DNA from: Lachnoanaerobaculum saburreum DSM 3986
Lineage (GTDB): Bacteria > Bacillota > Clostridia > Lachnospirales > Lachnospiraceae
Length of the DNA: 64,000 nucleotides
NCBI RefSeq assembly: GCF_000185385.1
Contig: NZ_GL622296.1
Span: 410,709 to 474,708 of the forward strand
Reading direction: 5' to 3'
Shown here: positions 18,069 to 26,873 of the stretch, piece after piece
Position numbering within the stretch: the first letter of the stretch is position 1
Layout: the number at the start of each line of letters is the position of its first letter
Made by a program: the position numbers and the translations under genes
The notes under the pieces: generated by a model
The model's input: only the letters and a program-made list of their open reading frames with translations
What the model was told of the DNA's origin: nothing
The model's database searches: none

Positions 18069-18976
18069 AGTTGGGACTTTGTCTGTACAGGTTTGACGAT
18101 ACATTTATTTCAAATGTCAGACAGGAAATTGAAGAATATGTTAAAGAATATGAAAAAGAGCATAATGTCAAGATAAATCTTGAGGTGGTGGATGCAAAGG
18201 ACAATCAGAACACACAGAATCATCAGGCAAAGAGATTTGTCTCACTGAACTATGATGTACTTTTAATAAATGTTGTGGACAGATTTGCCGCTTCAAATAT
18301 GATTGAGACTGCCGTAGGTGCCGGTATTCCGATAGTATTTTTCAACAGAAAGCCTGTAGATGATGATTTAAACAGAGCGGATAATATCTATTATGTGGGA
18401 GCAGGTCCGAAGTCGGCAGGTATTGAGCAGGCAAAGATAATAATAGATGCCTACAATAAAAATCCGCGCAGTATAGATATTGACGGAGACGGTGTGATAA
18501 ACTATGTACTCTTGGAGGGTGAGCCGAGCCATCAGGACTCACTTGTAAGGACTGAATGGGTAATAAAGACTTTACAGGAGAACAATATTCCGATAAATAA
18601 GTTAAACGGTGCCATAGGTAACTGGGAAAGATCTCAAGGCTCCGCACTTATGGAGAAGTGGCTTGATGAGTACAGGAATATTGATCTGGTTATTTCAAAT
18701 AATGACGATATGGCACTTGGTGCTATAGATGCTATAGACAGAAATGGAAATATAACAGGTATAAAGATAGTTGGAATAGACGGCACCAAGGAGGCCTTGG
18801 AGGCTGTTGCAGAAGGTAAGCTTCTCGGCACTATTGAGAGTGACAAGAAGGAATATGCAAAGGCGGTGGTGGAACTTGCCATGTCAAGTATAGGAAAGTC
18901 TGCATTGCCTGCTGAAATCAGTAAAAAATTAAACAATAGAAGCTATGATGTGGAGCAAATTCCAAGAACAAAATAA
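18053..18976 (+). pseudogene. mglB: MglB-like galactose/glucose-binding protein, missing its signal peptide
   Basis: About 307 residues of a periplasmic-binding-protein-type sugar receptor. It begins with KKVIKLGLCLYRFDDTF, which corresponds to the start of the mature protein. It keeps the Ca2+-loop-like DIDGDGVINYVLLEGEP and the hinge/ligand segment SNNDDMALGAIDA, and runs to a normal C-terminus. There is no lipoprotein or Sec signal, so it could not reach the outside. Upstream it abuts the response-regulator remnant; downstream, the transporter genes mglA and mglC are absent and a terminator follows. The frame is the same as that of the regulator's receiver domain, so two slips (17801 and the A6 run at 18055-18060) would yield one 636-residue chimera. 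Most likely a deletion relic. Confidence 0.8.
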
Positions 18977-19032
18977 TTTTTATACAAATTTTATATTTAA
19001 GTTTGTGCAAAAAGTATATACTAAATACAGGA

Positions 19033-19060
19033 AAGAGCATTGACTTTTATGCTCTTTTTT
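19033..19060 (+). terminator. Terminator after the mglB-like remnant
   Basis: AAGAGCAT pairs with ATGCTCTT, followed by a T run. It isolates the Tad locus from upstream transcription. Confidence 0.85.
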
Positions 19061-19085
19061 ATTATGATTGAATTCTAAAGATTAG

Positions 19086-19108
19086 AACACTTATCTGAGA
19101 GTGTTTTT
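19086..19108 (+). other. Leader hairpin before the Tad locus
   Basis: AACACT (19086-19091) pairs with AGTGTT (19100-19105), followed by a short T run. It could be a weak attenuator in the tad leader or a second terminator. No clear -35/-10 pair was identified for the operon. Confidence 0.35.
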
Positions 19109-19143
19109 GGGGACCTTTCTTTAAATAATTCTATAGGAGTTTT

Positions 19144-20151
19144 ATGAGGCATATTATAGCGGTGATTGATACAGATATACGCTTTGCCTTAAAATTATCT
19201 GATTTTTTGTCTAAGGAGGACAGGATTCCGTTCAAGGCTGTCGCCTACACTTCATTTTATATGTACAGCAGTGAAACTTCTTCAATGGATGTAGTGGCAT
19301 TTATAACAGATCTTGACAATGTGGATGAGTGCATAGATACCGGTCTTCCGGTTATCCTTTTATCAGATGATGCAATGGTGGAATCAAAATACAGTGATTT
19401 GACAAAGCTGTTCTGTTCAATTTTTAAATTCTGCGGTGTACATACAATAGTTGATGAGTTGCTTGGTTTCTTTTCAAAGAATGATTCATTCGGGCTTACT
19501 ACAGTCTGTAACAATACAAAAGTCTACGGTGTCTATTCACCGATAAACAGATGCGGCAGATCAAGCCTTTCTGTGGCTGTTCATTCTTATTTTTGTTCTA
19601 CAAATATAAGCTCCCTACTTATTTCCTTTGATGAGTACGACTCGGTATTTTCAGTACTTCGCAACGAAAACAGCAAAGACTTGTCAGATATATTCTATGA
19701 ATATAAGACCGGAGATCTGAACTTTGCAAAACTTGGAGAATGTATAAGCCGGGTGGAGGATCTGAATATTATTTTACCTGCCAGATACAATGAAGATTTA
19801 TTTTATTTGTCTGACAATGAACTGACAAAATTTATAAATGATATACTTTCGGCAAATTTATTTGAAACTGTTGTGATAGATTTTGGAAGTATAGGACGCA
19901 GATCGATGCAGATACTTGATATGTGTGAGAGGATTTTTTGCCCTGTTATCGGGGAAAGTAACGGAGTAGAAAGAAAAAAGGTAGATGAGTTTAAAGCACT
20001 TTTAGGAAGAAACGGATATGCGGAAATCATTCATAAACTTTGTGAGATAATGTCGCCTGAGGATAATATTTCAGATGATATATTCAATTTTAACAGATTA
20101 AAAAGGCATGAGTTTTTCTCACAGATTTCAAGATTGGTTTACGGAGCGTGA
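19144..20151 (+). CDS. TadZ/CpaE-like protein with degenerate ATPase domain
   Basis: A 335-residue protein at the head of the Tad locus, in the position of TadZ, the MinD/ParA-like factor that localises the pilus machine. An atypical receiver-like N-terminal region (1-115; AVIDTDIRFALKLSDFL) is followed by a MinD-like fold from about residue 125. The Walker A equivalent reads YSPINRCGRSSLS and lacks the canonical GK[ST] lysine. ATP hydrolysis is therefore doubtful, as for other TadZ proteins that act as scaffolds. The VIDFGSIGRR segment is the Walker B-like strand. The next gene starts two bases after the stop. Confidence 0.75.
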   Translation: MRHIIAVIDTDIRFALKLSDFLSKEDRIPFKAVAYTSFYMYSSETSSMDVVAFITDLDNVDECIDTGLPVILLSDDAMVESKYSDLTKLFCSIFKFCGVHTIVDELLGFFSKNDSFGLTTVCNNTKVYGVYSPINRCGRSSLSVAVHSYFCSTNISSLLISFDEYDSVFSVLRNENSKDLSDIFYEYKTGDLNFAKLGECISRVEDLNIILPARYNEDLFYLSDNELTKFINDILSANLFETVVIDFGSIGRRSMQILDMCERIFCPVIGESNGVERKKVDEFKALLGRNGYAEIIHKLCEIMSPEDNISDDIFNFNRLKRHEFFSQISRLVYGA

Positions 20152-20152
20152 T

Positions 20153-20632
20153 ATGGTTTATTACATTGTGGGGAGTCTTTTATTATTTACAACAATTACA
20201 GATATATTTTGGAGACGAATACCGAATATTTTGATTTTGATATATTTTGGAGCAGGTATTTTTATATTACATTTAGATTTTTTGATTAGATTTATAATTT
20301 CACTGTTTATTTTTTCCGCTTTTTACAGAATCAGATTTTTTGGTGCCGGAGATATAAAATTGTTTTCTTTGATTATAGGATTTTTGGGAATATATGACGG
20401 TATCAATATGAGCGTTATTTCATTGGTATTAGCCGGAGTAGGCTCACTTGTCTATTTGATTTTCAGTGCACAGCTTATAACCAGATTTAATATACTGCTT
20501 AACTATTGTACAAGAGTACTTGCAAGCGGTCAGGTTGAAAAATACAGTGAATATAAACTGAGAGATAAGCATATGATACCTGTTGCTCCATGTTTTTTGG
20601 CAGGCTTTATATTGTGGAGGTGCTTTTGTTAA
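20153..20632 (+). CDS. Prepilin peptidase (TadV/CpaA-type)
   Basis: A 159-residue polytopic membrane aspartyl protease that would cleave class III leader peptides of Flp prepilins. It has the family motif G-A-G-D-I-K (FFGAGDIKLF) with the catalytic Asp, and the first conserved Asp in TTITDIFWRRIPN. ATG 20153 is chosen because the upstream extension overlaps tadZ. It is short, like other TadV proteins that lack the methyltransferase domain of PilD. Confidence 0.85.
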   Translation: MVYYIVGSLLLFTTITDIFWRRIPNILILIYFGAGIFILHLDFLIRFIISLFIFSAFYRIRFFGAGDIKLFSLIIGFLGIYDGINMSVISLVLAGVGSLVYLIFSAQLITRFNILLNYCTRVLASGQVEKYSEYKLRDKHMIPVAPCFLAGFILWRCFC

Positions 20633-21885
20633 ACAGAAAAGTAATAGAGGAGGAGAATCTAAGAATACAGGTAGTAAAATCTGAAGACTGCGGGTCAAAT
20701 GAGAGTATATGTGAACAATTAAAGAATGAAATAAGAGATAAGCTTTCAGACCTCAGAAATATAGATGACAGTGAGCTGTATGAGATAATAGACAGAGAGA
20801 TAATACATAAGGAACATTCTTTTTATATTCCGCTTGAAGAAAAAATGAATATCAGAAATTCACTGTTTGATTCCTTCAGACGATTGGATATATTACAGGA
20901 GTTGTTGGATTCAAAGGATATTACAGAGATAATGGTAAACGGAAAAGATGATATCTTTGTAGAAAAATGTGGGAAAGTAGAGAAATGGGACAAGTGTTTT
21001 GTAAGCAATGAGTTGCTTGAAGATATGATACAGCAGATAGTGAGCAAGGTAAACAGAGTGGTCAATGTATCATCACCTATTGCAGATGCCAGACTGGAGG
21101 ACGGTTCAAGAGTACATATAGTATTGCCGCCGGTATCACTTGACGGCCCGATAATTACTATCAGAAAGTTCCCTGAGGTTATAAGTATAGAAAGAATGAT
21201 TTCGTATGGAACTTTATCTGAGGAATGTGCAAAGTTTTTGGAAGTTTTGGTATGTGCCGGCTACAATATCTTTATTTCAGGCGGAACCAATTCCGGTAAG
21301 ACCACATTTTTGAACGCACTCTCAAGTTACATACCTAAAGGTGAAAGAGTAATCACAATAGAGGATTCGGCGGAACTGCAACTTAGACATATAAAAAATA
21401 TTGTGAGACTTGAAACTAAAAATGCCACATTAAACGGTGACAGAAGTATAGGTATCGGAGATCTTATAAGAGCTTCACTCAGAATGAATCCCGACAGGAT
21501 AATAGTAGGTGAGGTAAGAGGAAAGGAAGCTCTTGATATGTTGCAGGCTATGAATACGGGACATGACGGTTCACTAAGTACCGGACATGGAAACAGTGCA
21601 AAGGATATGCTTTCAAGACTTGAAACTATGGTATTAAGCGGTGCCGATCTTCCTCTTGCAGCCATAAGATCACAGATAGCAAGTGCCATAGATATAATGA
21701 TTCACCTTGGCAGACTTAGGGAAGGAGAGAGAAAGATGCTTGAGATTTTGGAGGTTCTACCGTATGAAAATGGTGAAATCGGACTTAATAAACTGTATGA
21801 GTATGATATGGAAGAAAAAATCCATAAAAAAGTCGGAGAACTTAAAAACAAACAAAAACTGTTCGCAACAGGCCATAAACTATGA
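20626..21885 (+). CDS. tadA: TadA/CpaF secretion ATPase
   Basis: The hexameric ATPase that powers Flp pilus assembly. Predicted start TTG 20626, set by GTGGAGGTG just upstream and overlapping the peptidase gene by 7 bases, giving 419 residues. It has Walker A GGTNSGKT (219-226), the Asp box (ITIEDSAEL), Walker B with GEVRGKEALDML, and the His box (GHDGSLSTGHGNS). The N-terminal helical domain carries the family segment EIMVNG and VVNVSSPIADARLEDGSRV. A longer reading with ATG 20590 is possible but ignores the Shine-Dalgarno. Confidence 0.92.
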   Translation: MLNRKVIEEENLRIQVVKSEDCGSNESICEQLKNEIRDKLSDLRNIDDSELYEIIDREIIHKEHSFYIPLEEKMNIRNSLFDSFRRLDILQELLDSKDITEIMVNGKDDIFVEKCGKVEKWDKCFVSNELLEDMIQQIVSKVNRVVNVSSPIADARLEDGSRVHIVLPPVSLDGPIITIRKFPEVISIERMISYGTLSEECAKFLEVLVCAGYNIFISGGTNSGKTTFLNALSSYIPKGERVITIEDSAELQLRHIKNIVRLETKNATLNGDRSIGIGDLIRASLRMNPDRIIVGEVRGKEALDMLQAMNTGHDGSLSTGHGNSAKDMLSRLETMVLSGADLPLAAIRSQIASAIDIMIHLGRLREGERKMLEILEVLPYENGEIGLNKLYEYDMEEKIHKKVGELKNKQKLFATGHKL

Positions 21886-22612
21886 CAGCTACCGTTTTAC
21901 ATTTATTGAATGGCTTAAATACAGCTTTTATGCGGTAGGAATCTTGAGTTTAATTTCTTATGTATTTTATAAAAGTGTAATCATATTTTTTGTACTTTTA
22001 CCGTTTTGCTTTTTATATCCCAAGCTGAAGAAAAAAGAGCTGATTGTCGAGAAAAAAAGAAGGCTTTTGATAGAATTCAAAGAAGCTGTAATGATACTTT
22101 CATCACTGTTAAATGCAGGATATTCACTTGAAAATTCTGTAAAAGAAGCATTGGTGGAGCTTAGACTGTTGTATGTAAAGGACAATCTGATTATAAAGGA
22201 GTTTGAATATATATGTCAGCTGATATATATGAATATCAGTGTAGAAAGAGCTTTTGATGATCTGGCTTATAGGAGTCACTGTGAAGATATAAGAAGTTTT
22301 GCAAAGGTGCTTAGGATTGCAAAAAGAAGCGGTGGGGAACTTGAAAGTATTATCGCACATACAGTCAGTGTCATAGGTGATAAAGTAAGGATAAAAGAAG
22401 AAATAATAACAATGACCGCTGCAAAAAGATTTGAACAGAAGGTGATGAATATACTGCCTTTACTTATAGTTTTATATATTGATTTCAGTTCACCCGGTTT
22501 TTTCAATATCATGTATACAACAATAATCGGAAGAATGTGTATGAGTGTAGGACTGACAGTCTATTTATTTGCAATCTATATATCAAAAAGACTTTTAAAT
22601 ATAGAGGTGTAG
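21797..22612 (+). CDS. tadB: TadB-like inner-membrane platform protein
   Basis: One of the paired GspF-type membrane proteins of the Tad machine. The family-like part begins near residue 24 (NYDSYRFTFIEWLKY), followed by two hydrophobic segments, a cytoplasmic GspF helical bundle (LSSLLNAGYSLENSVKEAL, LRIAKRSGGELESII) and a C-terminal TM pair. The true start is unclear: the frame overlaps tadA by about 90 bases and has ATG at 21797 and 21803 but no convincing Shine-Dalgarno there. An unusual start nearer 21870 cannot be excluded. Confidence 0.82.
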   Translation: MSMIWKKKSIKKSENLKTNKNCSQQAINYDSYRFTFIEWLKYSFYAVGILSLISYVFYKSVIIFFVLLPFCFLYPKLKKKELIVEKKRRLLIEFKEAVMILSSLLNAGYSLENSVKEALVELRLLYVKDNLIIKEFEYICQLIYMNISVERAFDDLAYRSHCEDIRSFAKVLRIAKRSGGELESIIAHTVSVIGDKVRIKEEIITMTAAKRFEQKVMNILPLLIVLYIDFSSPGFFNIMYTTIIGRMCMSVGLTVYLFAIYISKRLLNIEV

Positions 22613-22615
22613 CAA

Positions 22616-23845
22616 ATGAAAAAATATTTAAGACAAATCTTTCAGGATAAAATAAAGTATTGGCTGACAGCAACAGCAGGCTTTGTGTTATTTATTATCT
22701 GTTCAACATTTTTAAAACCGAGTAATCAGTCCAATTATATAGTAAGACCCTATGTGGATGAGGATGATACCGAAGTAAAAATAGAGGTGGAAGGGTTACT
22801 TGAAGGTTCACAAAAGATAGAAATACCTGTATCAAAGCGTGTTTATTCACAAGAGGAAGCAAAGGAAGCTATAAAAAAGGGTATGGATGAAATACTTAAG
22901 ATACTTCCTGGTGAGAATACTTCACTGCAAAATATTACCACCAATCTGAATCCTGTAAGTGAGTTAAGTGATTTGGGACTTAGTGTAAAGTGGGATTTTG
23001 GAGACGGTGATATCATTGATATACAGGGAAATGTGGACAATGAGAATCTTAGTGAGAGCGTGGATATAGATATAGGTGTCGATATCAGCTATGAGAGTTA
23101 TGAAGAAAGCTATGTTATACCGGCAAGGGTGTTGCCTAAGCCTCTGTCGGCTGATGAAAGTCTTATAAAAAGATTTAAGGACTATATATCAAGCGCAGAT
23201 AAAAAAGCTGTGGGAGAGGCGGGATTTTACCTTCCTGAAAGTTTTGAAGGGAAGAAATTGGTATATCACCTTGAAGACAGTATGAATTTTCACCTTATCT
23301 GGATAATGGGGATAATTGTAGCAATACTTTTGTATCTGAGAGAAAAGAATGGTGACAGGCAAAAGCTTGAAAAGAGAAAAAGAGAATTGCTTAAGGATTA
23401 CCCCGATATAGTATCAAAACTGATAGTATTTATAGGTGCGGGACTTTCTGTGAGACAGTCATGGGAAGGAATAGTGAAAGACTATGAGAGTGAGAATAAA
23501 GAAAAAAGATATGCAAAAAGATATGCATATGAGGAGATGTCAAAGTCACTTGCAAGGCTGAAAACAGGTACACAGGAAAATATAGTGTATAAGGATTTTG
23601 GAAGAAGCTGTTTACTGAGGCAGTATATGAAATTGGCATCACTGCTTGAGCAAAACAGAAAAAGCGGAATATCCGGATTAAGCACTTTGTTAAATATGGA
23701 AGCACAGAGTGCATGGGAAGAGAGGTTAAACTTAGCTAAAAGAGAGGGCGAAGAACTTAATACCAAGTTGTTGCTACCGCTGTTTATGATGTTACTTATA
23801 GTGATGATGATGATAGTCGTGCCGGCATTATTGATATTCTATTGA
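22616..23845 (+). CDS. tadC: TadC-like inner-membrane platform protein
   Basis: A 409-residue partner of TadB. An N-terminal TM (WLTATAGFVLFIICSTF) is followed by an extended extracytoplasmic region of about 190 residues not found in short TadC proteins, then a second TM (HLIWIMGIIVAILLYL), the GspF-type cytoplasmic bundle (VSKLIVFIGAGLSVRQSWEG), and a strongly hydrophobic C-terminus. The extra domain is acidic in its first half and may face the Gram-positive wall side. It starts three bases after the tadB stop. Confidence 0.85.
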   Translation: MKKYLRQIFQDKIKYWLTATAGFVLFIICSTFLKPSNQSNYIVRPYVDEDDTEVKIEVEGLLEGSQKIEIPVSKRVYSQEEAKEAIKKGMDEILKILPGENTSLQNITTNLNPVSELSDLGLSVKWDFGDGDIIDIQGNVDNENLSESVDIDIGVDISYESYEESYVIPARVLPKPLSADESLIKRFKDYISSADKKAVGEAGFYLPESFEGKKLVYHLEDSMNFHLIWIMGIIVAILLYLREKNGDRQKLEKRKRELLKDYPDIVSKLIVFIGAGLSVRQSWEGIVKDYESENKEKRYAKRYAYEEMSKSLARLKTGTQENIVYKDFGRSCLLRQYMKLASLLEQNRKSGISGLSTLLNMEAQSAWEERLNLAKREGEELNTKLLLPLFMMLLIVMMMIVVPALLIFY

Positions 23846-23888
23846 TAAATGTTCGGAATATGAAAAAAGCTTTCGGAAAGGAGGAGCT

Positions 23889-24065
23889 ATGTTGGATTTT
23901 TGGAAGGATTTTTTGGAAAACGAGGATGGTGTAGGTGTTATAGAGATTGTCCTTGTGCTGGTGGTGCTTATCGGGTTGGTACTTATATTCAAAGGCAATA
24001 TAGGTAAGCTTTTAAACAATATCTTCAAGGAAATCAATAAGAAGTCAAAAGAGGTATATACTTGA
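23889..24065 (+). CDS. flp: Flp1-family type IVb pilin
   Basis: A 58-residue prepilin. A short charged leader ends in Gly14 and the mature part begins VGVIE, with Glu at +5, the class III prepilin cleavage pattern. It is followed by one hydrophobic helix (VLVLVVLIGLVLIF) and a Lys-rich tail. GGAGCT precedes ATG 23889. It is expected to be the major subunit of the pilus. Its stop overlaps the next gene's TTG start as TTGA. It is the only short Flp-type gene found in the locus. Confidence 0.9.
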   Translation: MLDFWKDFLENEDGVGVIEIVLVLVVLIGLVLIFKGNIGKLLNNIFKEINKKSKEVYT

Positions 24066-25969
24066 AAAAAAGAGGTTCCGTTACCGTCTTTATAGCCTTG
24101 ATATTTGTCTGTATATCCGCCCTGATATGCGCACTTTTGGAGTCTGCCAGAACTTCAAGTGCAAGACTTTACTTACAAACGGCAGGAGATTCGGCAATAG
24201 ATTCTTTATTTAGCAGATATCATAGGGTTATGTGGGAAAACTACAGGATATTTGCACTTGAAAGTGAGAGCGACGATAATATAGGTGATTTGATTTGTGA
24301 ATATATGAAACCCTATGTGAAATATTCCGGAATGTACAGGATTCAAAATCCGAATGTAAGCCTGAATAAGAAAATCTGTCTAAATGACAACGGCGGAATG
24401 TATCTGGAACAGGAAATCATTGACTATATGAAACTCGGCACTTTTGAATCTATATTTGACGGTTCTCCTGATGATTTGTGGAAGGATATTGAGGATGCCA
24501 AGAGCATGGAAAAGATTACCTCCGACTATGGTCTAAGCTCAAGAGAGGCTATAGATGTGGAAAAGGCATTAAAGCGGCTTTCTGAAAATATTGACGCACA
24601 GGAGAAGATAAAGCTTAAGATGAAGGAGGCACTTAATACCAAGAATCTTGGTGAGTTAAAAAAATTAAGTGACAATCTGAAAAAGAAGTTGAAAAAAATT
24701 CCTGAGCTTGTAAAAAAATATGAGAGGAAAGCCGATAAGATGTCTGCAAAATTAAGAGAGATAGAAGCAAAAAACTCATCCGATTTAGATAAGCTCTCAA
24801 ACAGCAATAAGGAATATATAGAAGGTGAAATAGAAAAATTCAAAGACTATGTGGACAAGGACAGTGAAAGAAGGCTTGAGGTTACAGCCCTGTCTTTACA
24901 AAGCGAAAGTATGATAACTGAACTTGATAATCTTGATTGTGATATAGAAAGTCTGCAAAGTGTACTTGATGAGGCTGATGAAGATGATGATGATGATTAC
25001 GGCAGCGAAATCAGTGAGGGCTGGGACAGAGTAAGTGATGATATATATGCACTTGGCGAAATGAAATTAAACTGTAAACATGGAATAGCCGATGAGGACA
25101 AGGAAGATAAGTTAAAACAGTTAAAGGATATGATTGCTGACGGCGTATTTTCACTGGTTATTCCGGCAAACAGGACAGTTTCTGATAAGAGTATAGATAC
25201 ACTCAGCCTGCCGTCAAATGCCGCTACAGGGGGATACACAGGCAGAAATCTCGCAGAAAGACTTTTGATAGATGAATATATGGGAGAGTATTTTGCAGAC
25301 TTTACAGACGATATAAATACACCTCTTTCTTATGAACTTGAGTATATATTAAACGGTGAGAGCAGTGACAGAGCAAATCTTGAAAGTGCAGTGCTTAAGT
25401 TGCTTGCAATAAGAGAGGGACTAAACTATATGCATATAATAAGAGATTCCGCCAAGATGCAACTGGCTACAGAACTTGCAGCTGCCATAAGCGGTGTATT
25501 ATGCTTGCCACAGATAACATTTATTGTAAAATTCCTTATAATAGCCGTTTGGGCATTGGTGGAGTCTGCCATAGATATAAAAGGTCTGTTGTCAGGAGGT
25601 AAGGTACCTGTCATAAAGGGCGGTGACGATTGGCATACCGACCTTGATTCCATATTTAATATTTTAAGCAATAATGATCTTGGAAACAGTGATGAATTTA
25701 AGAGGGGTATAAACTATGAGGGATATCTGAAGATGCTTTTGTATATTGAAGATCCTGTGAAGAGAAATTTCAGGATGATGGATATAATGCAAATTGATAT
25801 TGGAGTCGGTCAAAAAGATTTTCTTATAAAGGATATGGTCTATGGTGTGGATGCGAATATATCCTGTGGTGCAAAAAGATTATTCAGTGATATATCATTT
25901 TTTGCAGGTCAGTTTGGCGGTTTAAACTTAGGCTATGAAACAGAAGTAAGAGTGGAAAAAATATATTGA
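24062..25969 (+). CDS. DUF5702-type Tad-locus surface protein
   Basis: A 635-residue protein with an N-terminal pilin-like membrane segment (RGSVTVFIALIFVCISALICALL), then a long extracytoplasmic region with coiled-coil-rich, Lys/Glu-rich stretches (about 180-300), and a second hydrophobic stretch near residues 470-500. It resembles DUF5702 proteins of clostridial Tad loci, a counterpart of TadG. The start is TTG 24062, inside the overlapping TTGA with flp. It probably acts as a minor pilin or tip/anchor component; the exact role is unknown. Confidence 0.78.
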   Translation: MKKRGSVTVFIALIFVCISALICALLESARTSSARLYLQTAGDSAIDSLFSRYHRVMWENYRIFALESESDDNIGDLICEYMKPYVKYSGMYRIQNPNVSLNKKICLNDNGGMYLEQEIIDYMKLGTFESIFDGSPDDLWKDIEDAKSMEKITSDYGLSSREAIDVEKALKRLSENIDAQEKIKLKMKEALNTKNLGELKKLSDNLKKKLKKIPELVKKYERKADKMSAKLREIEAKNSSDLDKLSNSNKEYIEGEIEKFKDYVDKDSERRLEVTALSLQSESMITELDNLDCDIESLQSVLDEADEDDDDDYGSEISEGWDRVSDDIYALGEMKLNCKHGIADEDKEDKLKQLKDMIADGVFSLVIPANRTVSDKSIDTLSLPSNAATGGYTGRNLAERLLIDEYMGEYFADFTDDINTPLSYELEYILNGESSDRANLESAVLKLLAIREGLNYMHIIRDSAKMQLATELAAAISGVLCLPQITFIVKFLIIAVWALVESAIDIKGLLSGGKVPVIKGGDDWHTDLDSIFNILSNNDLGNSDEFKRGINYEGYLKMLLYIEDPVKRNFRMMDIMQIDIGVGQKDFLIKDMVYGVDANISCGAKRLFSDISFFAGQFGGLNLGYETEVRVEKIY

Positions 25970-25982
25970 AGGGAGGTTTTGT

Positions 25983-26873
25983 ATGTCCTCTTATAGAAAA
26001 TTTGAAAATAAAAATTTAAAAATCAAAAAAATGAAAGCTCTCCAAGCATGCAGGTATAAGAGGACTCACAGAGCCTCCCTCAGTGTTGAAGCCGCTCTGT
26101 GTTTTTGCCTTTTTATAATAGCTATGGCAATACTGATAATGCCCTTTGATATGATGAATACCAACAGAAAAATAATGGGTATTGCTGAAGCCGTATGTAA
26201 GGACACCTGCCAATATGCCTATACTTACAACAGGTTAAGTACAAAAGTAAGAGAAGATAATGACGAAAATTATGATCACACCGCAATGGACAATATCAAA
26301 GGAGTAATATCGGGAGGTGCTATAGGGAGCTTTGTGACGGCAAAGATAAATACTGAGATTGCAGATAAGAATATAAGAAATATAAACGGACTGCTCTCAT
26401 CCTGTATGGCTGACGGTGAGACCGTATGCATACATATTGATTATAAATATTCATTGCCGATAGGGATATTTGGGAAAAACAGTATAAATCAGAGTGTGGT
26501 AGCTACAAGAAGGGCATGGATTGGAGCGGATGGGGGTAAAGGAGGCGATGAAAATACTGCTGATGAAAAGTATGTGTACATAGGTAAAAACTCTACAAGA
26601 TATCACCTAAGCCCAAGATGTCATTATCTGTACAATGATTTAAGAAGCGTACCGCTTGCAAATATTGAAAGTCTCAGAAACGAAAACGGAGGCAGGTATC
26701 ACCCATGTGAGAGATGCGGTAACAGGGCAGGAGGAACTGTCTATATAATGCCTTCAGGTACAAGGTATCACTCAGACCCGCATTGCAGTGCGATAACAGC
26801 CTATGTACAGAGGGTAAAGCTGTCGGATGTGGAGCATCTTGGAGCATGCTCATACTGTGGAGGTGGACATTGA
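25983..26873 (+). CDS. TadE-like minor pilin with C-terminal tandem Cys/His repeats
   Basis: A 296-residue protein with a TadE-type N-terminal membrane helix after a basic leader (ASLSVEAALCFCLFIIAMAI, with Glu near the start of the helix). An extracytoplasmic middle follows. The C-terminal 100 residues hold two related units, each TRYH-x2-P-x-C followed by C-x2-C (about 198-245 and 248-296), which look like metal-binding zinc-ribbon modules. GGGAGG precedes the start. It ends with an overlapping TTGA that starts the next gene. Confidence 0.8.
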   Translation: MSSYRKFENKNLKIKKMKALQACRYKRTHRASLSVEAALCFCLFIIAMAILIMPFDMMNTNRKIMGIAEAVCKDTCQYAYTYNRLSTKVREDNDENYDHTAMDNIKGVISGGAIGSFVTAKINTEIADKNIRNINGLLSSCMADGETVCIHIDYKYSLPIGIFGKNSINQSVVATRRAWIGADGGKGGDENTADEKYVYIGKNSTRYHLSPRCHYLYNDLRSVPLANIESLRNENGGRYHPCERCGNRAGGTVYIMPSGTRYHSDPHCSAITAYVQRVKLSDVEHLGACSYCGGGH

